DNA from: CAWDMC01 sp963803295 | GTDB taxonomy: Bacteria; Acidobacteriota; Terriglobia; UBA7540 | Direction of reading: 5' to 3' | NCBI GenBank assembly: GCA_963803295.1 | Contig: CAWDMC010000014.1 | Location: 62,001 to 126,000, forward strand | Length of the DNA stretch: 64,000 nt | Shown here: positions 1 to 8,877 of the stretch, in pieces | Position numbering within the stretch: the stretch's first letter is position 1 | How the letters are laid out: each line of letters opens with the position of its first letter | Translations under genes and position numbers: made by a program | The notes under the pieces: generated by a model | Seen by the model: only the letters and a program-made list of their open reading frames with translations | The model's database searches: none | What the model was told of the DNA's origin: nothing

Positions 1-1
1 C

Positions 2-832
2 ACCGTGCAGTATCCGGAGAGCGAAATTAGCAGCATGTTCTCCCTGAAAGGCATTCCCATCCGGTCGGCCTCGGCAAAGGACTCGGCTTTTCTCGATCAG
101 GTCGTTAAGGTCACGAATCTCAAGGCCCCGACAGAAGTCGACCATTACCAGATTCAACGAGTGATTGACGTCTACGTGACGCCAGCCACAGAAGATTTGG
201 GCCGCGTCGCCAATGCTGTCGACAGGATTACTGCCGGAATTCACCTGCCAAAGGGTGTGGGTCTGGTGATGCGGGGAATGGTGGAAGGGATGCGCCAGTC
301 GTTCCGCAGCTTCGGCTTCGGGCTCATCCTGGCCTTGGGTCTGCTTTACCTGGTGCTGGTTGCTCAGTTCCGTTCCTTCATCGATCCCTTCTTAATTCTG
401 CTTGCCGTGCCCACAGGAGTCACGGGCGTCCTTGTTCTTCTCTGGCTTACCGGGACCACCCTGAATGTGATGTCGCTGATGGGCGTGGTTATGATGGTCG
501 GTATGGTCACCTCGAACAGCATTCTAATCGTGGAATTCGCCCATCACCTCGAGGCCGAGATGTCGGTACGCGATGCGGTGGTAACTTCCTGTCGCATCCG
601 TTTGCGGCCCATCCTGATGACCTCTCTCGCCACCATCTTTGGACTGATTCCCATGGCTCTGAAGCTCGAAACTGGAAGCGAAGCCTATGCTTCCCTGGGC
701 CGCGCGATTATCGGCGGTCTGCTCGTCTCCGTGGTTCTGACGGTATTTATTGTTCCTGCAGCGTACCTGCTTGTATATGGCCAAAAGACTGACCGGGGGG
801 ATGCGCATGACCAACCCCAGGAGGCGCGATGA
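2..832 (+). CDS. RND efflux permease, C-terminal part (truncated by window start)
   Basis: This is the C-terminal ~276 residues of an AcrB/CusA-type inner-membrane RND transporter, which exports substrates using the proton motive force. The frame is open from base 2, so the N-terminus lies outside the window. After a periplasmic stretch there are hydrophobic helices typical of the last RND membrane bundle: LILALGLLYLVLVAQF, LILLAVPTGVTGVLVLLWL, VMSLMGVVMMVGMVTSNSIL and a final helix near the end. The segment R-x-R-P-I-L-M-T-S-L-A-T-I-F-G matches the conserved RND C-terminal signature. The stop codon overlaps the start of the downstream TolC-like gene (ATGA at 829-832), so the two are translationally coupled and form one efflux operon. 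Confidence 0.93.
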   Translation, partial: TVQYPESEISSMFSLKGIPIRSASAKDSAFLDQVVKVTNLKAPTEVDHYQIQRVIDVYVTPATEDLGRVANAVDRITAGIHLPKGVGLVMRGMVEGMRQSFRSFGFGLILALGLLYLVLVAQFRSFIDPFLILLAVPTGVTGVLVLLWLTGTTLNVMSLMGVVMMVGMVTSNSILIVEFAHHLEAEMSVRDAVVTSCRIRLRPILMTSLATIFGLIPMALKLETGSEAYASLGRAIIGGLLVSVVLTVFIVPAAYLLVYGQKTDRGDAHDQPQEAR

Positions 833-2133
833 GGGGACGGGTTTCCGTATTGGTCCTGGCGACAGCGCTGGGATGCGTGGGGCCGTCAGGAGCCCAGGGG
901 AACCAGACAACAGCACCCCAAGCGCTAACTCTCAACCAGGCGGAAGCCATTGCGCTAAGGAATCACCCCTTGCTTCAGGCGTCACAGCTGAACGCACTCG
1001 CCGCGCGCCAGGTCGTGACGGAGGTAAAGTCAGCATATTACCCGTTCAGCTACGGTAGCATGACTGGTGCGGGAGCCGTGAGTGGAAGCAGGGTTGCGGC
1101 GGGGGCATTGAACAATCCGATTATCTATAACCGCTATTCTGACGGTGTAACGGTGAACCAGCTCATTACCGATTTCGGCCGCACTCACAACCTGGTGGCC
1201 AGCTCGACCCTGCACGCTCAGGCGCAGGAGCAGAACGTGCAGGCATCCCGGGAGGATGTCCTGATTGGCGTGGACCGCGCCTACTATCAATCTCTGCGGG
1301 CTCAGGCGGTACTAAGCGTAGCCACGGAAACCGTAAAAGAGCGTCAGTTGGTTACAGATCAGGTGGCCGAGCTCGCCAAGAGCAAGTTGAAATCGGGGCT
1401 TGACCTGAGCTTCGCCAATGTCAACCTGGCGGAGGCGAAATTGATGCTGGTGCAGGCCCAGAATGATGTCACGGCAGCCTTTGCGCAACTAACCGCCACG
1501 CTTGGTTACCAGGGCGATCGGACGTACTCGCTGGCTGAGGAGCCGACGCCGGCCGCTCCTCCTCCCGACGCCACCGGACTGGTGGCCCAGGCCATGCAGA
1601 ATCGGCCTGAGCTGGTGAGCCTTCGTTACGACAGCGAGTCGGCGCATCGCTTCGCTAAGGCTGAACGCGACCTCTGGTTTCCCACGGTGAGCTTCGCCGG
1701 CACGGCAGGATTGACTCCGTATCGTCAAGTTCCGCTCACCGATCACTACGCCGCAGCCGGCCTGAATGTAAACATCCCGATCTTTAACGGCCGGCTCTAT
1801 TCGGCCCGTGCCGCCGAAGCGCGACTGCGAGCGGAGGCGCAGGACCAGAGTCTTCGCGACGAGGCCAACAGCGTGGCTCGGGACGTTCGCCTTGCATGGT
1901 TGAGCGCTCGGACCGGTTTCCAGCGCCTCAGTCTGACGCAGCAACTGCTGGACAACGCGAATCTGGCTTTGGACCTCGCCCAGAATAGGTACAAACTCGG
2001 GCTTGGCTCGATTGTCGAATTGAGCCAGGCGCAACTCAGCCAGACCCAAGCACAAATCGAACAAGCGGGTGCGCGATACGACTATCAGGTTGAAATCGCG
2101 ACATTGAACCACGAGATTGGAGCGCTGCACTAA
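829..2133 (+). CDS. TolC-family outer-membrane efflux protein
   Basis: 434 residues, the usual size of outer-membrane efflux channels. The N-terminus MRGRVSVLVLATALGCVGPSGAQG reads as a Sec signal peptide. Two OEP repeats follow, each beginning with the typical pattern ALTLNQAEAIALRNHP, then long alanine/glutamine-rich helices (AEAKLMLVQAQNDVTAAFAQL; LDLAQNRYKLGLGSIVELSQAQLSQTQAQ). The last part carries the NRY-x-x-G-x-G-S-I-V-E-L motif common in TolC homologues. The start overlaps the permease stop by four bases. It most likely forms the exit duct of the tripartite pump; the periplasmic adaptor gene is presumably upstream of the window. Confidence 0.93.
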   Translation: MRGRVSVLVLATALGCVGPSGAQGNQTTAPQALTLNQAEAIALRNHPLLQASQLNALAARQVVTEVKSAYYPFSYGSMTGAGAVSGSRVAAGALNNPIIYNRYSDGVTVNQLITDFGRTHNLVASSTLHAQAQEQNVQASREDVLIGVDRAYYQSLRAQAVLSVATETVKERQLVTDQVAELAKSKLKSGLDLSFANVNLAEAKLMLVQAQNDVTAAFAQLTATLGYQGDRTYSLAEEPTPAAPPPDATGLVAQAMQNRPELVSLRYDSESAHRFAKAERDLWFPTVSFAGTAGLTPYRQVPLTDHYAAAGLNVNIPIFNGRLYSARAAEARLRAEAQDQSLRDEANSVARDVRLAWLSARTGFQRLSLTQQLLDNANLALDLAQNRYKLGLGSIVELSQAQLSQTQAQIEQAGARYDYQVEIATLNHEIGALH

Positions 2134-2446
2134 CCGGGCGTACCGCAAGATTGGAGAGCTTGGCCTCGGAAGAACTGCGTGTGCTTTGTTCGGCTTTCCC
2201 CCCTCACGCCGCGCGCCCCACAGTCCGGGCTTTTCCCCCAAACCTAATACATCACGCAAGGCGGCTCTGGCCATCCTAGCTGCGGAATTGGTTGCCAGTC
2301 AACTGACCGCTTTCCTCGTTAACATTAAGTTTACGTTCCCTTCATCCCTACTTAACAAGCTGGGCTGAAACTGTAAGTCACTCTGTACTCAGCGTTTGGT
2401 AATCAATCAGTACCACTACTACAAACCTAATCCCGAGGAGTGGAGC
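2134..2446. other. Intergenic region between efflux operon and porin
   Basis: No convincing ORF, RNA gene or strong promoter is visible. The stretch is pyrimidine-rich near 2195-2245 and becomes AT-richer from 2310, where the porin promoter should lie. No consensus -35/-10 pair could be assigned. Confidence 0.4.
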
Positions 2447-4225
2447 ATGAAAAAACAAAAAGGCGTCGCCAGGCTCGCGAGCACAATGATCGTTGCCTCC
2501 TGGCTGGTGAGCACCCTTTCCGGTTACGCTGCAGAGAACCCGAATAAGACCGATACTGCCTCCGCAACATCGCAGAGCGCAAAACCACAAGGTTCCGGCA
2601 CCGAGTCCGGTGCCACAATGGATGCGGTGGCCGGTCTCAAACAGCAGCTCGTCGAACAGCAGAAGCAGATTGAAGAATTGCGGCAGGCGCTGGATCACCA
2701 GAGGCAAATGATCGAGAATTCGATCGAGTCACGGCCGGCTCCCGTGGCCCAGCCGGCAGTCGCGGCCGCATCGGGCGCGAAGTCGACGGAAAGTGGAGCC
2801 CCGGTGGCCAGTACCACACCGGTGATCCCGAGAGGTCTGGTGAAGCCAGAGGCAGCTTCTGGCACTCTTGGAGCCCTCTCGGTCGCGCCGATCATCAGCC
2901 CCCAGAATAATCCTGCAGGTGAAAACTCGCCCCTCCAATTGCGAATCGGAAGCGCCTACATCACTCCTGTCGGTTTCATGGATTTTACGTCCGTGTTCCG
3001 CACTCACGACGGCGGAAGTGGCATCGGGACGAGCTTTGCCAGCATCCCTTACGGCAGTACTTATCAAACCAACTTGAGCGAATTCCGGTTAAGCATGCAG
3101 AACTCCCGTATCGGCTTTCGCGTGGACGCGTTGGTGAAAGGCGCTCACGTGATCGGATATATGGAATCGGATTTCCTAGGTAACAATCCCGGCAATTTTG
3201 CCGTGAGTAGCAACAGCAACACCATGCGATCCAGATTGTACTGGGCCGACATCAGCAAGGGTAAGTTTGAATTTCTAGGCGGCCAAACCTGGAGCTTGAT
3301 TACTCCAGGCCGCATCGGCATTTCACCCCTGCCCGGCGACCTTTTTTACACTCAAGATATCGATGTGAACTATCAGGCGGGTTTGTTTTGGGGGCGCATC
3401 GCAGAACTGCGCTTCGTATATCACCCTTCGAAGAAGGTGGCTTTCGCTGTAGCTCTCGACAGTCCGGAGCAATACGTCGGAGGTTCAGCGGGAGGTGGAA
3501 CTATTACTTTCCCCTCCGCTCTGGCTTCGATCTATGGTGGCGAGCTGAACACCGGTGGCAATGGATCCGGCGTTCCGAACGTCGCTCCCGACGTCATTGC
3601 GAAATTGGCCGTCGATCCCTCCAAAAGAGTTCACTTTGAGGTCGGCGCCGTCGGACGCACGTTTAAGGTTTGGAATCCCAATACTAGCCAGAAGCTTACC
3701 GCTAGCGGCGGGGGCGGATTCGTAAACCTGCATGTTGAACCCTTCAAGGGTTTCCGTCTGCTCACGAACAACTACTGGAGCGACGGCGGCGGACGGTACA
3801 TCTTCGGCCAGGCTCCCGACATGATCATCAAGGCGGACGGCAGCCCGTCGCTCGTGCACTCCGGTTCTACGGTTTCAGGTTTCGAATACAAGCATGAGAA
3901 TAGTATGTTCTATTCTTATTACGGTGGTATCTACGTGGCGCGGAACAGTGCTATCGACGATGCCACTGGCAACATGGTGGGCTATGGCTATTCGGGCGCA
4001 CCAGCCGGTCAGAATCGCTCAATTCAAGAGTTCACCGCGGGCTTCGCGCAGACCTTCTGGAAGGATGCGAAATTTGGCGCCCTGACTTTCATGGGACAGT
4101 ATTCCTACGTTTTTCGCAATCCCTGGTATGTCGCCGTGGGCGCGAACCCCAACGCAAATCTGCACATGGTGTTTTTCAATTTGCGTTACGCCCTGCCAGG
4201 ATCCGCACCTACCCTGGGCAAATAG
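2447..4225 (+). CDS. DcaP-like trimeric outer-membrane porin
   Basis: 592 residues from ATG 2447, chosen because GAGGAG sits 6-11 bases upstream and the N-terminus MKKQKGVARLAS then reads as a signal peptide ending around GYAAEN. Residues ~60-90 (LKQQLVEQQKQIEELRQALDHQRQMIE) form a short coiled coil. A Pro/Ala linker follows, and then a ~430-residue beta-barrel with the DcaP-like features YITPVGFMDFTSVFR, a repeated R-x-S-R-x-G pattern, the GGQTWSL segment and a terminal aromatic strand ending YALPGSAPTLGK. DcaP proteins are outer-membrane channels for small anionic compounds; the substrate here cannot be read from sequence. It is monocistronic, with no partner gene on either side. Confidence 0.85.
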   Translation: MKKQKGVARLASTMIVASWLVSTLSGYAAENPNKTDTASATSQSAKPQGSGTESGATMDAVAGLKQQLVEQQKQIEELRQALDHQRQMIENSIESRPAPVAQPAVAAASGAKSTESGAPVASTTPVIPRGLVKPEAASGTLGALSVAPIISPQNNPAGENSPLQLRIGSAYITPVGFMDFTSVFRTHDGGSGIGTSFASIPYGSTYQTNLSEFRLSMQNSRIGFRVDALVKGAHVIGYMESDFLGNNPGNFAVSSNSNTMRSRLYWADISKGKFEFLGGQTWSLITPGRIGISPLPGDLFYTQDIDVNYQAGLFWGRIAELRFVYHPSKKVAFAVALDSPEQYVGGSAGGGTITFPSALASIYGGELNTGGNGSGVPNVAPDVIAKLAVDPSKRVHFEVGAVGRTFKVWNPNTSQKLTASGGGGFVNLHVEPFKGFRLLTNNYWSDGGGRYIFGQAPDMIIKADGSPSLVHSGSTVSGFEYKHENSMFYSYYGGIYVARNSAIDDATGNMVGYGYSGAPAGQNRSIQEFTAGFAQTFWKDAKFGALTFMGQYSYVFRNPWYVAVGANPNANLHMVFFNLRYALPGSAPTLGK

Positions 4226-4259
4226 GCGCCCTAGGAACGGTTCGTCAGCACGAGACACA

Positions 4260-4299
4260 ATGGCCGGGTACGGCAACCTGTGGAATCCGACCCGGCCAT
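4260..4299. terminator. 10-bp perfect inverted repeat downstream of porin
   Basis: ATGGCCGGGT at 4260-4269 is matched by its complement at 4290-4299 across a 20-base loop. There is no T run after it, so an intrinsic terminator is only a guess; it could equally be a protein-binding palindrome. Confidence 0.3.
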
Positions 4300-4447
4300 C
4301 ATTCAATTGGCTGCGAGGAACCGGGGCTCCGCGTTTGGTACGCGGGCTCGCTGTCCCGCTGCGATTACAGCGACGCGAAGAGAAGCCATACAACCTGCTT
4401 ACGCTCTAACCAAAGAAACCGATTTCATGAAATCGGCCTGGAATCGC

Positions 4448-4714
4448 TCACGCCTTCTCGGCCATGGATCGAGCTCGGAGATATTCAGCAAACCGAGTGA
4501 GCTCGTCGCGGTCTCGGTTCGACAGTTTCGATGCGGCGCGAGCCAAGTGCGCCACCTGTGGCGGCAGCGTCACTCCAGGGGTTTCCTCCCCGGTGAAGTG
4601 CCCCACTGGCCGTTGATGGGTTCTGCACAGAGAGCGTTCTACGGCATTCAGAGCTTGCCCAAAAACCTTGCAAACGTGCAATCGGCAAATGCCTGATGCT
4701 GGAGCAAGGCGCAA
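4448..4714 (-). pseudogene. Possible gene remnant next to the IS21 element
   Basis: An 88-codon minus-strand frame whose second half (LPPQVAHLARAASKLSNRDRDELTRFAEYLRAR) has the composition of a real amphipathic helical tail, while the first half does not. It lies immediately left of the insertion element and has no ribosome binding site, so it may be the leftover C-terminus of a disrupted gene. I do not recognise the family. Confidence 0.25.
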
Positions 4715-4767
4715 GCCCGATTCTCTATGCCCAGAATCAGGTGTTTCTGATGCGGTTCTTAACGTTC

Positions 4768-4823
4768 GGGCTTAAGCGCTCGCCAAAAATGACCCGCCTT
4801 TGCTCGCCAGATTTGACCCAGCC
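4768..4823. repeat. Left terminal inverted repeat of the IS21-type element
   Basis: Contains two tandem sub-repeats, 4778-4800 (GCTCGCCAAAAATGACCCGC) and 4802-4823 (GCTCGCCAGATTTGACCCAG). Both are found in inverted form at the right end. Tandem end repeats of this kind are transposase-binding sites in the IS21 family. Confidence 0.75.
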
Positions 4824-4996
4824 TAAGAAACGGTGTTTTGTCTGACAGATTGGGCGGCCCCATCCCCGCGGCAGTTCTTCTTTTAGTCGGTTTTGAGGTA
4901 AGGTAACTGGATTGAGCTCTACCTGTAAACAGAGGGTACCCCGAAGGGGAAGAGGTATCCCCTTCGAGGCTTGAGCTTCTGGGAGCGGCCACTCCC

Positions 4997-5576
4997 ATGG
5001 GCCCTGATAAAGATTCTTCATCTCCTGCGAAAAATCAAGCTACCCGAGAAACTCCCGGGACCAAGCGGGGTGGGCGGCGGGCCCGCCGACCCCGCCGTCG
5101 GGTTTGTTTGCTGAAGGGTTGCGAGCAGGTCTTCCGGCCCCAGCAGCCGCTGGCGCGCTATTGCAGTGAGGCGTGCCGCGAGCAAGCCCGCCGCTGGAGG
5201 CAGTGGAAGGCGCGGCGGCGATACCGCCAATCCCCGAACGGCCAGCAAAAGCGGCAGGCTCAGAGTCGCCACTACCGGGAGCGCCGGAAGGACCGGCAAG
5301 CGCGAGAAGCCGCTGCCGTAACCGCCGCGAGGGTCATCCCTACCAAGTTTTTTTTCGGACTCCCTTCACTCCACTCCGGGCAAGCTTTGTGACCGCCCGG
5401 GGTGCTATGCGGAGTTCAAGCTCCAGCGGCGGTCGCCCCTGCAGCGGTTTTGTGGCCCGGCCTGTCGCCACGCTCTGGAGCGGGTTCTGGAGCGGGAGAG
5501 GCGCTGGCGCGAACGGCGCCCCGGCCCGGAGTGGACCGGAATCCCTCGGGAGAACATCCGGCCCCTGCGGCGATAA
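4997..5576 (+). CDS. Tandem zinc-ribbon accessory protein of the IS, frame broken at a T8 run
   Basis: A very basic protein with two copies of the same cysteine module. The first is C-LLKG-C ... Y-C-SEA-C-R (residues ~36-60). The second is C-DRPG-C ... F-C-GPA-C-R and lies in the +1 frame. The first frame, starting from ATG 4997, stops at 5392. The second module runs open in the other frame to TAA 5574-5576. The frames meet at eight consecutive T at 5348-5355; with seven T they would be continuous (KFFSDSLHSTPGK then C-DRPG-C). Each module has four cysteines in a treble-clef-like spacing, followed by Arg/Gln-rich helices, which suggests nucleic-acid binding. It is the first gene of the element. 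Function is unknown; the frame change could be slippage or a base error. Confidence 0.6.
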
Positions 5577-5674
5577 AGCCTGCCGATATCGTCCTGACAT
5601 ATTGCGCTCAGCCCAGCCGTCTCGCTAGCTTCAGGGTGCGGAGCAGGAGAGGAAGAGGGAGCGAGGCCCGCCCC

Positions 5675-6652
5675 GTGTCGGCGCCGCTTCGTTCTCTCTT
5701 CTTCTTCATTGAAGGCGAAAGAGTGGAACTGGAGTTTCATCAACTCGAACTTCGCTACGAGCGACTGAAAGTAGTCCGCCCCGAACCCGAGCGGCGGCTC
5801 CTGGCCTCCTTAGCCGAAGTCGGCCAGCAGGTTCCCGTCGTGGTAGTCAACGAGGCAGTCGACCGCTTTGTGGTTATCGACGGTTACAAACGGATTCGCG
5901 CCCTGCGCCGCCTGGGTCGCGACATGGTGGCAGCCGGCTGCTGGCCCGGCGCAGAAGCCGAGGCTTTGATCGTCACCCGCCTGATGCAAACCGGCGAGCC
6001 GGAAACCGCCCTGGAACAAAGCTGGTTATTGGCCGAGCTGCACCAGCGCTTCGGCTTCTCGCTGGAGGATTTAGCTCGGCGCTTTGGCCATTCGGTGAGT
6101 TGGGTAAGCCGGCGGCTGGCACTGGTGCAGGAACTCCCCGAGGCAATTCAACAGCAAGTGCGCCGGGGTGAAATGGGAGCGCATGGAGCCGCCAAGTATC
6201 TGGTGCCCTTGGCGCGCGCCAACCGGCAGGCCTGTCTGGAACTGGTGGAAGCCATTGGTACGACCCGGCTCTCGAGCCGCGACCTAGGCATCCTCTACAC
6301 GGCTTACCAAACGGGCAACTGGATCACACGCCGGCGACTGCTCGAAGCGCCCTTGCTCTTCCTGAAGACTTACAAGGAGACCCAAGTCGCTCCTGCCCTC
6401 CCGCCCGGTCCCGGTGACAGCCTGCTGAGCGATCTGGAGATCCTCAGTGCTACGGCGCGCCGGGCCGACCGGCGAGTGCGGGCGGGCGTCTTGCGCCATC
6501 TCCCGGAAAAAGACCGCCAGGACTTGGCCCGCTTGCTCGACCAAAGCCAGCGTGAGTTCGAACGCCTTACCGAACATTTTCACCAGGAGAGGGGCGATGC
6601 TGGATCAGAGCACCCGAGCTGCAATTCTGAAGCTGCACCAACAAGGACATAG
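5675..6652 (+). CDS. ParB/Spo0J-like N-terminal domain protein of the IS
   Basis: About 325 residues from GTG 5675; GTG 5723 is an alternative, and the frame is open further upstream. The core matches the ParB N-terminal fold: L-x-x-LRYERLKVVRPEPERRLLASLAEVGQQVPVVVV, then FVVIDGYKRIRALRRLG, which corresponds to the ParB box II (V-I-D-G-x-x-R). A helix-turn-helix region follows (FSLEDLARRFGHSVSWVSRRLALVQELPEAI). The C-terminal part is helical. Chromosomal ParB binds parS and is a CTPase; here the gene sits inside an insertion sequence and overlaps istA by 56 bases, so it is expressed with the transposase. A role in target or end recognition is a guess. Confidence 0.75.
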   Translation: MSAPLRSLFFFIEGERVELEFHQLELRYERLKVVRPEPERRLLASLAEVGQQVPVVVVNEAVDRFVVIDGYKRIRALRRLGRDMVAAGCWPGAEAEALIVTRLMQTGEPETALEQSWLLAELHQRFGFSLEDLARRFGHSVSWVSRRLALVQELPEAIQQQVRRGEMGAHGAAKYLVPLARANRQACLELVEAIGTTRLSSRDLGILYTAYQTGNWITRRRLLEAPLLFLKTYKETQVAPALPPGPGDSLLSDLEILSATARRADRRVRAGVLRHLPEKDRQDLARLLDQSQREFERLTEHFHQERGDAGSEHPSCNSEAAPTRT

Positions 6653-8006
6653 CATTCGCGCCACCGCCCGCGCCCTGAGGTGCTCCCGGGGCGCCGTGCG
6701 CGAAGTGCTGCGCTCAGACAGTGAGATCGTGCCCACCCTGGTGCGCGAGGAAAAGGCCACGCCTTATCGTGACCAGATCCTGGAACTGTATGCGCGCTGT
6801 AAAGGAAATTTGGTCCGCGTCCATGAAGAACTCATGGCCACCGGCGCTCAGTTCTCTTATCAGGCGCTCACCGCCTTTTGCCGGCGTCAGGGAATTGGCC
6901 ATGAGCCCCCGCGACCTGTGGGTGAGTATCACTTCGCTCCGGGACAAGAAATGCAGCATGATACTTCCCCGCATCGCATTGAGCTCGGCGGCCAACTGCG
7001 GTCCGTGCAAACCGCCTCCCTGGTCTGCTGCTATTCCCGCCTGCTCTTTTTTCAGTTCTCTCCCACTTTCACCCGTTTCGATTGCAAGCTCTTTTTCACG
7101 GACGCTCTCCAGTACTTACAAGGAGCCTGCGCCACTTGCCTGATCGACAACACCCATGTGGTGGTGTTGAAGGGGAGCGGCCGCGAGATGGTGCCGGTGC
7201 CGGAGATGGCGGCTTTCGCCGAGCGCTATGGCTTTCGCTTCCAAGCGCATGAGAAAGGCGACGCCAACCGCTCGGCCCGCGTCGAACGAGCCTTCCGCTA
7301 CATCGAAACCAACTTCTTGGCGGGTCGTAGCTTTCGCGACTGGGCCGAGGCCAACCGCCAGGCGCGCGAGTGGTGCGATAAGGTCAACGCCCGCTTCCGC
7401 GACGATCTCAAGGCCAGCCCGCGCGAGTTATTCGCCGTCGAGCAGCCCCATTTAAAGCCTCTTCCCCTCTGGGTGCCCCCGGTCTATCTTCTCCACCAAC
7501 GGCTGGTGGATGTGGAAGGCTACGTGTCGGTCGAGAGCAACCGCTATTCCGTACCCGATGACCTGATTGGGCGTCAGGTGGAAGTGCGCCAAACCAAACA
7601 GCACCTAGAGATCTACCGGGGGCCGCGGCTGGTGGCCACGCATGCGCGCCTGATCGAGCCCACCGGTCGCAAGTACCGCTTGCCAGAACATCGCCGGGTG
7701 CGCGGGCAAGGTCCCCAGCCCTCTGCTTCAGCCCCCGAAGAAAAAATTTTGCTGGAGAGACTTCCCGAAATTGGCGAGTACCTCCAAGCCCTCAAAAAGC
7801 GCCATGCCGGACGGGCCACCGTGCCCGTGCGCCACTTGCTCCGGCTGGTGAACGACTATCCGCCTGTGCCCTTGCTGGAAGCCCTTCAGGCCGCCCTGCA
7901 CTATGGCCTGTTCGATCTTGAGCGGGTGGAGACTATGATCCTGCGCCAACTGGCCCGCGATTATTTCCAGATCAAGCCTGGCCGTGACGGAGATGAGGAT
8001 GAGTGA
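6597..8006 (+). CDS. istA: IS21-family transposase IstA
   Basis: 469 residues from ATG 6597, which has AGGAGAGGGG just upstream; the frame is open further 5' but that part overlaps ParB coding. The N-terminus is a helix-turn-helix (RAAILKLHQQGHSIRATARALRCSRGAVREVL). The integrase core carries the first Asp in MQHDTSPHRIELGG, the second in LIDNTHVVV and the Glu in ARVERAFRYIETNF, giving a D-D-E triad. The C-terminal part (GYVSVESNRYSVPDDLIGRQVEVRQTKQHLEIYRG) is the usual IstA beta-rich domain. It catalyses end cleavage and strand transfer together with the ATPase IstB encoded immediately downstream (overlapping start). The reading frame is intact, so the element may be active. Confidence 0.93.
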   Translation: MLDQSTRAAILKLHQQGHSIRATARALRCSRGAVREVLRSDSEIVPTLVREEKATPYRDQILELYARCKGNLVRVHEELMATGAQFSYQALTAFCRRQGIGHEPPRPVGEYHFAPGQEMQHDTSPHRIELGGQLRSVQTASLVCCYSRLLFFQFSPTFTRFDCKLFFTDALQYLQGACATCLIDNTHVVVLKGSGREMVPVPEMAAFAERYGFRFQAHEKGDANRSARVERAFRYIETNFLAGRSFRDWAEANRQAREWCDKVNARFRDDLKASPRELFAVEQPHLKPLPLWVPPVYLLHQRLVDVEGYVSVESNRYSVPDDLIGRQVEVRQTKQHLEIYRGPRLVATHARLIEPTGRKYRLPEHRRVRGQGPQPSASAPEEKILLERLPEIGEYLQALKKRHAGRATVPVRHLLRLVNDYPPVPLLEALQAALHYGLFDLERVETMILRQLARDYFQIKPGRDGDEDE

Positions 8007-8724
8007 GGAAATTCAGCAGCTCTTAAAGAACCTGCGCCTGCGCAAGATGGCCCAGATGATGGAGGGTGAACTTGCCGCCGCCCGCAAGACCTCGCCTTCT
8101 TACACCGATCTGTTGGCCCGACTGCTCCGCGCGGAATGGCTTGATCAGCAGGAAAGGCGACTGCGCGCGCGCATCAAACAGGCCCACCTGCCGGAACAGT
8201 GGACTTTGGAGTCGTTCCCCTTCCCGCGCCAACCTGGCGTTTCGCGCCGCCAGGTCCGCGAACTGGCCGAGTTGGAGTTCATCCCCAAAGCCGTTAACGT
8301 CGTGTTCATCGGCCCAACCGGCGTCGGTAAAACCGGCTTGGCCTCGGGACTCCTGCTAAAAGCTCTGCAGAACGGCTATCGCGGCCTTTTCATCAAAGCC
8401 CAGGATCTGTTCGATGAGATGTACGCCTCCATCGCCGATCGCGCCTCGCGCAAGCTCATCCGGCGCCTGGCTCGTCTGGACATCCTGTTGATCGACGAGG
8501 TCGGTTACCTGAATCTCCGTCCCGAGCAAACCAACATTTTTTTCAAACTGATGGAAGAGCGCTACCGCCGCAAGGCAACGCTCATTACAACGAACCTTGA
8601 CTACGACCAATGGCATGTGCTGCTCGGACATAAAGACTTAACGGCGGCCCTGCTCAGCCGCTTGCGACACCAGTGCCAAACGATTTACATCAAGGGACCC
8701 TCCTTACGCGAGCCACAAGGCTGA
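7999..8724 (+). CDS. istB: IS21-family helper ATPase IstB
   Basis: About 241 residues from ATG 7999, with GTG 7984 and ATG 7993 as other in-frame starts. It is a DnaC-like AAA+ protein: Walker A is GPTGVGKTGLA, Walker B is LLIDEVGYL, and a sensor-type segment reads ATLITTNLDYDQW. The N-terminal helical region (LLKNLRLRKMAQMMEGELAAA) is typical of IstB. It assembles on target DNA and stimulates the IstA transposase. The start overlaps the istA stop, giving tight coupling. Confidence 0.94.
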   Translation: MSEEIQQLLKNLRLRKMAQMMEGELAAARKTSPSYTDLLARLLRAEWLDQQERRLRARIKQAHLPEQWTLESFPFPRQPGVSRRQVRELAELEFIPKAVNVVFIGPTGVGKTGLASGLLLKALQNGYRGLFIKAQDLFDEMYASIADRASRKLIRRLARLDILLIDEVGYLNLRPEQTNIFFKLMEERYRRKATLITTNLDYDQWHVLLGHKDLTAALLSRLRHQCQTIYIKGPSLREPQG

Positions 8725-8822
8725 GGCTGACCTCACCAAACGCCGACCTCCTGCCGCGAGTGCCAACTCTAGCCTTCGTCCACAATTTCAATTACAAATC
8801 TAATTCTAAGTGCCGTTCTCGA

Positions 8823-8877
8823 AGTGGGCCATTTTAGGCAAGCACAGGTGGGTCACTTCTGACGAGCACCGAAGCGC
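8823..8877. repeat. Right terminal inverted repeat of the IS21-type element
   Basis: On the complementary strand it reads as two units beginning GCTCGTCA (complement of 8847-8867) and GCTTGCCT (complement of 8823-8843). These match the two left-end units with conserved TGACCC/TGGCCC cores, and the outer flank GCGCTT matches GGGCTT at the left end. Confidence 0.72.
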
